This document shows positions 46,429 through 48,060 of a stretch of 48,060 bases of DNA, one piece after another (positions within the stretch are counted from its first letter, which is position 1; every line of letters starts with the position of its first letter). Below the pieces are notes generated by a model that searched no databases, was not told where the DNA came from, and saw only the letters and a program-made list of their open reading frames with translations. The position numbers were made by a program, and so were the translations under genes. The stretch comes from Candidatus Amesbacteria bacterium GW2011_GWC2_45_19 (lineage in GTDB: Bacteria > Patescibacteriota > Microgenomatia > CAZETR01 > Amesbacteraceae): positions 1 to 48,060 of the forward strand of contig LCKS01000009.1 in NCBI GenBank assembly GCA_001001555.1, given 5' to 3'.

Positions 46429-47832
46429 ATGGATCTTCCACCTCAACCTCTATCTTCTCCCATCCAGCCTCAGGTTCCAGCCTCTAGCGTCCAGCGTCCA
46501 CCATCAAAGTTTCCTCTTAGCGCCATTATCATGGCTGTAGTAGTCTTGATAATTTTAGTTGTTGGCTTTTTTGCCGCTAAATCTATTCTTTCCCTAAACA
46601 AAAAAAACCAACCCGTCGAACTGACTTATTGGGGTCTTTGGGAATCCGAATCGGTAGTTAAGCCCCTGATTGATGAATATCAATCCGCCCACCTCAAAGT
46701 TAAAATTAACTATATTTTTCAATCTCCCCGCGAGTACCGCGAGCGCCTGCAAACCGCCTTAAGCATGTCAAAGGGTCCGGACATTTTTAGAATCCACAAT
46801 TCCTGGGTTCCTATGTTTAAGAATGATCTGGCTCCCCTTCCTCCCGCCGTTTACTCTGCTTCTGAATTTGAATCCGTCTTTTATCCGACAGTTAAATCCG
46901 ACCTCCGGCTTTCTGGAAATTATGTAGCTGTGCCCTTAGAAATTGACGGTCTGGCCATGTATATTAATGACGACCTGCTGGCCGCCTCCGCCCTTTCTGT
47001 GCCTGCCACCTGGGAAGATCTGCGTGTTGCCGCTAAAGCCCTTTCCGTTTGCGATTCCGTAGACGGCACTTGTTCATCTGGCGACCGTATCTTAATTTCC
47101 GGAGTGGCTCTGGGCACAGCGGACAACGTTGACCACTGGCAAGATATTCTGGCGATCCTGATGCTGCAAAATAATGTTAATCTCAATGCGCCAGCTGGCG
47201 CATCTGCCGAAGACGCCCTGTCTTATTACTCCGTTTTTAACCGCTCCGACCACATTTGGGATTCTACTCTGCCTCCTTCCACTCAAGCCTTCGCCGCCGG
47301 CAAACTGGCTATTTACTTCGCTCCTTCGTGGCGGGTCTTCGATTTGCAAGCCATCAACCCCCAGATCAAGTTCTCTGTTTACCCCATTCCTCAATTGCCC
47401 CTCGATCCCGCCCGGGGTGAAAAACCCATCACTTGGGCCAGTTACTGGGTAGAGGGGGTCAATAAAAAAAGCCCCAACGCCGCCGCCGCCTGGGAGTTTC
47501 TCAAATTTTTATCTTCCAAAGAATCATTGGCCAAGCTCTATGCCTCATCGGGCCGTATTTTCGGCGAACCCTACAGCCGGAGGGATATGACGGATTCTTC
47601 GCAGTTTGTTCAACCCTATTTATCACAGGCCCCCGACGCCCGCTCCTGGTACATCGCCAGCAATACTTTCGACGGCCCCACCGGCATCAATACCCGCCTC
47701 TCCTCCCATTTCGCCGACGCGGTAAATAGCGTCAATCAGGGCCGCTCTCCCGCCGAAGCCGTCAAAACTTTAAACGCCGGGATAAATCAGGTATTATCCC
47801 AGTATGGCCTCGCTTCCCCCCTCACTCCGTGA
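46429..47832 (+). CDS. Membrane-anchored extracellular solute-binding protein
   Basis: Family 1-type substrate-binding protein (sugar ABC importer type), 467 residues. A Pro/Ser-rich cytoplasmic N-terminus is translated partly from 7-bp repeats (46463-46500). A TM helix at 29-50 replaces the usual signal peptide or lipobox. The binding fold follows: ELTYWGLWESESVVKPLIDEYQ, PDIFRIHNSWVPMFKNDLAPL, VAVPLEIDGLAMYINDDLL and AWEFLKFLSSKESL. No permease or ATPase is in the window. It may feed a distant importer or bind polysaccharide for surface use; undecided. Confidence 0.85.
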   Translation: MDLPPQPLSSPIQPQVPASSVQRPPSKFPLSAIIMAVVVLIILVVGFFAAKSILSLNKKNQPVELTYWGLWESESVVKPLIDEYQSAHLKVKINYIFQSPREYRERLQTALSMSKGPDIFRIHNSWVPMFKNDLAPLPPAVYSASEFESVFYPTVKSDLRLSGNYVAVPLEIDGLAMYINDDLLAASALSVPATWEDLRVAAKALSVCDSVDGTCSSGDRILISGVALGTADNVDHWQDILAILMLQNNVNLNAPAGASAEDALSYYSVFNRSDHIWDSTLPPSTQAFAAGKLAIYFAPSWRVFDLQAINPQIKFSVYPIPQLPLDPARGEKPITWASYWVEGVNKKSPNAAAAWEFLKFLSSKESLAKLYASSGRIFGEPYSRRDMTDSSQFVQPYLSQAPDARSWYIASNTFDGPTGINTRLSSHFADAVNSVNQGRSPAEAVKTLNAGINQVLSQYGLASPLTP

Positions 47833-48060
47833 GACTCTGGCATATTTTGATAAGTATGATTACCCCCTGACCCTGGATGAAATTCGTTTCTGGCAAGGAA
47901 GGGTGACTCCTTTTGCGTCTTCGCGCGCGAAAGGTGTCACCCTGTTCAGCCGTAAGGGGAAATATTATTTTCTTCCTGGCCGTTCTCATCTTGTCAAACT
48001 CCGTCATCAGCGCGAGAAATTTAGCAAGACAAAATGGGTGATAGCAAGAGAAGTAGGTAA
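47804..48060 (+). CDS. Partial CPR-type protein with winged-helix-like N-terminus (runs off window)
   Basis: The first 85 codons of a gene cut by the window end. ATG 47804 lies inside the previous gene, 6 nt after TATTAT (47792-47797). Segments LRETLAYFDKYDYPLTLDEI, KYYFLPGR and LVKLRHQREKFSKTKW resemble CPR proteins in which this N-terminal part precedes a nucleotidyltransferase domain; this rests on memory of the family and the catalytic part is outside the window. Confidence 0.6.
   Translation, partial: MASLPPSLRETLAYFDKYDYPLTLDEIRFWQGRVTPFASSRAKGVTLFSRKGKYYFLPGRSHLVKLRHQREKFSKTKWVIAREVG

Noticed and set aside
817-46500. CRISPR array interpretation of the repeat runs
   Set aside because: Units are 7-9 bp in direct tandem without spacers, mostly inside genes, and no cas genes are present.
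45788-46540. 250-residue + strand ORF
   Set aside because: Antisense to vanW and overlapping the promoters; the real + gene starts at 46429 in a different frame.
47822-48007. 61-residue - strand ORF
   Set aside because: Antisense to the partial + strand gene, whose codons and family match are convincing.
1-48060. Alternative genetic code (TGA as Gly, as in Gracilibacteria/SR1)
   Set aside because: Many genes end in TGA at the expected length, and recognised proteins have no internal TGA.

Overview
The window looks like chromosome from a Candidate Phyla Radiation (Patescibacteria) bacterium, most likely Microgenomates. That placement is inference. It rests on short compact proteins, the standard code with TGA as stop, many start/stop overlaps, repeated AAA/DUF4143 ATPases, DUF4012, VanW and four-helix-bundle proteins, and a type IV secretion-like cluster with many small pilin paralogues. 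No CRISPR array, rRNA, transposase or prophage was seen.

Left part (1-8 kb, mainly - strand): tRNA-Ser(GCT) and tRNA-Ser(TGA), two tiny membrane proteins, a tRNA-dihydrouridine synthase, ComF, a GIY-YIG protein, tmRNA with smpB, a membrane protein with PP2C-like and propeller-like parts, a small membrane protein, a PH-domain protein and a SpoIID-type envelope protein.

Middle part (8-33 kb, mainly + strand): a type IV secretion-like locus. It holds eight tandem VirB2/TrbC-like pilins, a 1300-residue exported protein ending in a lytic-transglycosylase domain, a VirB6-like channel, a PrgI (VirB3-like) protein and a VirB4 ATPase. A long repeat-bearing protein follows, with membrane segments, an M23-like domain and a phosphodiester-glycosidase domain, but it is broken by three frameshifts. 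Cargo interrupts the locus: Phd/RelE and HepT/MntA toxin-antitoxin pairs, two intact and one 5'-truncated DUF4143 ATPase, a four-helix-bundle protein and an orphan 853-residue protein on the opposite strand.

Right part (33-48 kb): the classical dnaN-dnaA / rpmH-rnpA-yidD-yidC-khpB region with DnaA boxes, then an O-antigen-ligase-like protein, RNase HI, a DUF4012 protein, ribosomal protein L25, ValS, TsaD, TsaE, a VanW protein, an anchored solute-binding protein and a gene cut by the window end.

Three window-wide patterns stand out. First, more than twenty start codons lie only 5-9 nt after a -10 hexamer, often an extended TGnTAnnnT, which implies leaderless mRNAs at operon heads. Second, degenerate tandem 7-bp repeats built from a small shared set of words sit inside many genes, including dnaA, dnaN, tsaD, tsaE, dus and valS. 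Third, a short palindromic element with TA ends occurs five times: three copies separate genes and seem to supply -10 boxes, and two lie in frame inside tsaD and the ligase-like gene. A separate palindrome is inserted in dnaN. GC skew does not appear to switch at dnaA.
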